Positions 14,998-16,404 of a stretch of 16,404 nucleotides of DNA are shown here, one piece after another. The notes under the pieces are model-generated. The model was given only the letters and a program-made list of their open reading frames with translations. It made no database searches and was not told the DNA's origin. The stretch is from Opitutales bacterium (GTDB lineage Bacteria > Verrucomicrobiota > Verrucomicrobiia > Opitutales > Oceanipulchritudinaceae): contig SKLD01000411.1 of NCBI GenBank assembly GCA_007123395.1, positions 1 through 16,404 of the forward strand, in the 5' to 3' direction. Numbering within the stretch: position 1 is the first letter of the stretch; every line of letters starts with the position of its first letter. The position numbers and the translations under genes are program-made.

Positions 14998-16356
14998 ATG
15001 AAGCTACAAACATACAACGGTGATCTGGGTTCCATCGACTACTTGGATTTCATGATGCTGGATGTCTACGGAAGCATCCGGTCCGTAACGATTCCGAAGG
15101 GGCACATCAGCGAAAAAGTCCTCAAGGAAGGCATTGGCTTCGACGCCTCGAACTACGGTTTCGCAGACGTCTCTAAGTCGGACATGGTGGCGGTGCCGGA
15201 TCTGGACACGGCGTTTGCCGAGGTTCGGTCGGACGGGACCATTCTGCACGCCCTGTGCAACGTGCGCGAGATGGACGGGAACATTTTTGAGTTTTACCCG
15301 CGCAATGTTATTGCCAACGCGATGGAGAAGGTGCGTTCCAGCGGAGTCGCGGATGAAGCTAAGGTGCTGATGGAGCTGGAGTTTCACGTGCTGGAGGATG
15401 TGAACTACGCGACGGATTTCGCGCATTCCTATTTCCGCTTGCAGAGCGCGGAGGGGATCGGACCCGACTACTACGATCTTCCGCGTTTTAACATCCACCG
15501 CGGTTACCACCGCAGCTATCCGGACGACCGCTATTTCGATCTCCGAAACGAGATGGTCAATGCGCTCACGGCGATCGGCATCCCGATCAAGTACCACCAC
15601 CACGAGGTGGGCGCGGCGCAGTTGGAACTTGAGTTCGATTTCCTTCCGGCGGCGGAGGCGGCCGACAAGGTCGCCATCGCAAAGTGGGTGATCCGCAACA
15701 TCGCGAAAGAAAACAATGTCTTCGTCACCTTCATGCCCAAGCCGATCAACAAAACCCCGGGCAACGGAATGCACGTTCACCAGTTTCTGGAGAAGAACGG
15801 GAAGTCGATTTTCTCGGGCGACGGGATGTTCGGCCTGAGCGAGACGGCTCTGCAATACACGGCGGGACTGCTAGAGCACAGCCTCTCCGGGTCGCTCCTC
15901 GGCTTCAGCAATCCGAGCACGAACTCCTTCAAGCGTCTTGTTCCCGGATTCGAGGCGCCGGTCTGCGCGACCTTTGCCAAGGCTTCGCGCGAGGCCGCGG
16001 TCCGGATTCCCGGCTACCTGAAGAAGGGCGAGGAGCGCATCGAATACCGCACGGGCGATGCCACGGCGAACTGCCACTTCATGCTCGCGGCCATGATTCT
16101 CGCGGGGCTTGACGGGATTGAGCGAAAGCTTGACCCCGTCGCGGCGGGCTACGCCGATGCGGAAAACACCGCAAAAAAGCGCTTTCCCCTACATCTCAAC
16201 GCGGTTATGGACGGGCTGCGCGCGGACAACGCTTTCCTCAAGCCGGTTTTTCCACAGGAGTTGATCGACCTTTGGACATCAATGAAAGAGGGCGAAGCGA
16301 AGCACGTCTACCACGCGCCTACGCCCGAGGAGTACGAGCTGTATTTCAACGCTTAG
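14998..16356 (+). CDS. glnA: Glutamine synthetase, type I
   Basis: From ATG 14998 the enzyme has 452 residues and condenses glutamate and ammonia with ATP. The N-terminal beta-grasp domain holds DVYGSIRSVTIPKG and GIGFDASNYGFADVSKSDM (Asp49 in the catalytic-loop position). The catalytic domain supplies Glu126/Glu128 (MELEFHVLED), Glu203 and Glu210 (HHHEVGAAQLELEF), His259 (GNGMHVHQ), the substrate arginine region VRIPGY and EYRTGDATANCHFMLAAMIL. I see no NLYDLP adenylylation motif near the C-terminus, so GlnE control is unlikely and feedback control more likely. The frame stays open upstream to 14770 but is not family-like. The start follows AGTTTTCTT, with no Shine-Dalgarno site. The long, hairpin-rich upstream region may carry regulation by nitrogen status, which is inference. 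Confidence 0.95.
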   Translation: MKLQTYNGDLGSIDYLDFMMLDVYGSIRSVTIPKGHISEKVLKEGIGFDASNYGFADVSKSDMVAVPDLDTAFAEVRSDGTILHALCNVREMDGNIFEFYPRNVIANAMEKVRSSGVADEAKVLMELEFHVLEDVNYATDFAHSYFRLQSAEGIGPDYYDLPRFNIHRGYHRSYPDDRYFDLRNEMVNALTAIGIPIKYHHHEVGAAQLELEFDFLPAAEAADKVAIAKWVIRNIAKENNVFVTFMPKPINKTPGNGMHVHQFLEKNGKSIFSGDGMFGLSETALQYTAGLLEHSLSGSLLGFSNPSTNSFKRLVPGFEAPVCATFAKASREAAVRIPGYLKKGEERIEYRTGDATANCHFMLAAMILAGLDGIERKLDPVAAGYADAENTAKKRFPLHLNAVMDGLRADNAFLKPVFPQELIDLWTSMKEGEAKHVYHAPTPEEYELYFNA

Positions 16357-16365
16357 CCGCTCTGT

Positions 16366-16380
16366 GCGGAGTAAGTCCGC
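16366..16380 (+). terminator. Weak hairpin after glutamine synthetase
   Basis: GCGGA-GTAAG-TCCGC forms a 5-bp stem 9 nt after the stop, extendable by CTG/CAG across a one-base bulge. No T-run follows within the window, so a terminator role is uncertain. Confidence 0.25.
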
Positions 16381-16404
16381 AGCTGTATATCTTATCGACC
16401 ACTG

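Noticed and set aside
14621..15001. 126-codon plus-strand frame ending by ATGA overlap with glutamine synthetase
   Set aside because: Trp/Cys/Arg-rich odd composition, no recognisable family and three competing open frames over the same DNA.

Overview
This 16.4 kb window reads as ordinary chromosome from a moderately GC-rich Gram-negative bacterium, most likely of the PVC superphylum and tentatively Verrucomicrobiota. I base this on the NfeD-flotillin locus, a GluQRS without the usual zinc cysteines, a REP-associated (RAYT) transposase of the kind common in that phylum, and almost no Shine-Dalgarno sequences in front of confident genes. The phylum is an inference; there is no rRNA marker here.

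Left part (1-2670), minus strand: the 5' end of a RAYT transposase cut by the window edge, a D-2-hydroxyacid dehydrogenase, glutamyl-Q tRNA(Asp) synthetase, and directly upstream of it a small gene that looks broken by an in-frame TAA. Next (2639-6667), plus strand: a membrane-microdomain operon with a long NfeD/ClpP-class membrane protease, a short NfeD protein, flotillin-like FloA, and an uncharacterised membrane-anchored charged protein. A decayed copy of the RAYT 5' end follows at 6729-6844. Then come purC (minus), a tRNA-Glu(UUC) (plus), and a two-domain TonB_C-type secreted protein (minus) whose stop codon lies inside the tRNA gene.

Centre (8988-11717), plus strand: the most interesting segment. 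It encodes an elongation factor P with asparagine instead of lysine at the loop tip (position 34), an unrecognised protein with protein-kinase-like catalytic motifs, and, overlapping it by ATGA, an Rsm22/METTL17-type methyltransferase-like ribosome assembly protein with a four-cysteine motif. This looks like an undescribed translation or ribosome-maturation cassette.

Right part: convergent minus-strand genes for a secreted protein built from three divergent copies of one beta-rich unit, SurE nucleotidase, and a lipoprotein with a TonB_C-like domain. A 656-nt gene-free region holding three tetraloop-capped hairpins and a 10-bp tandem repeat then leads into a type I glutamine synthetase (plus). 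No CRISPR array, prophage or complete insertion sequence is visible.
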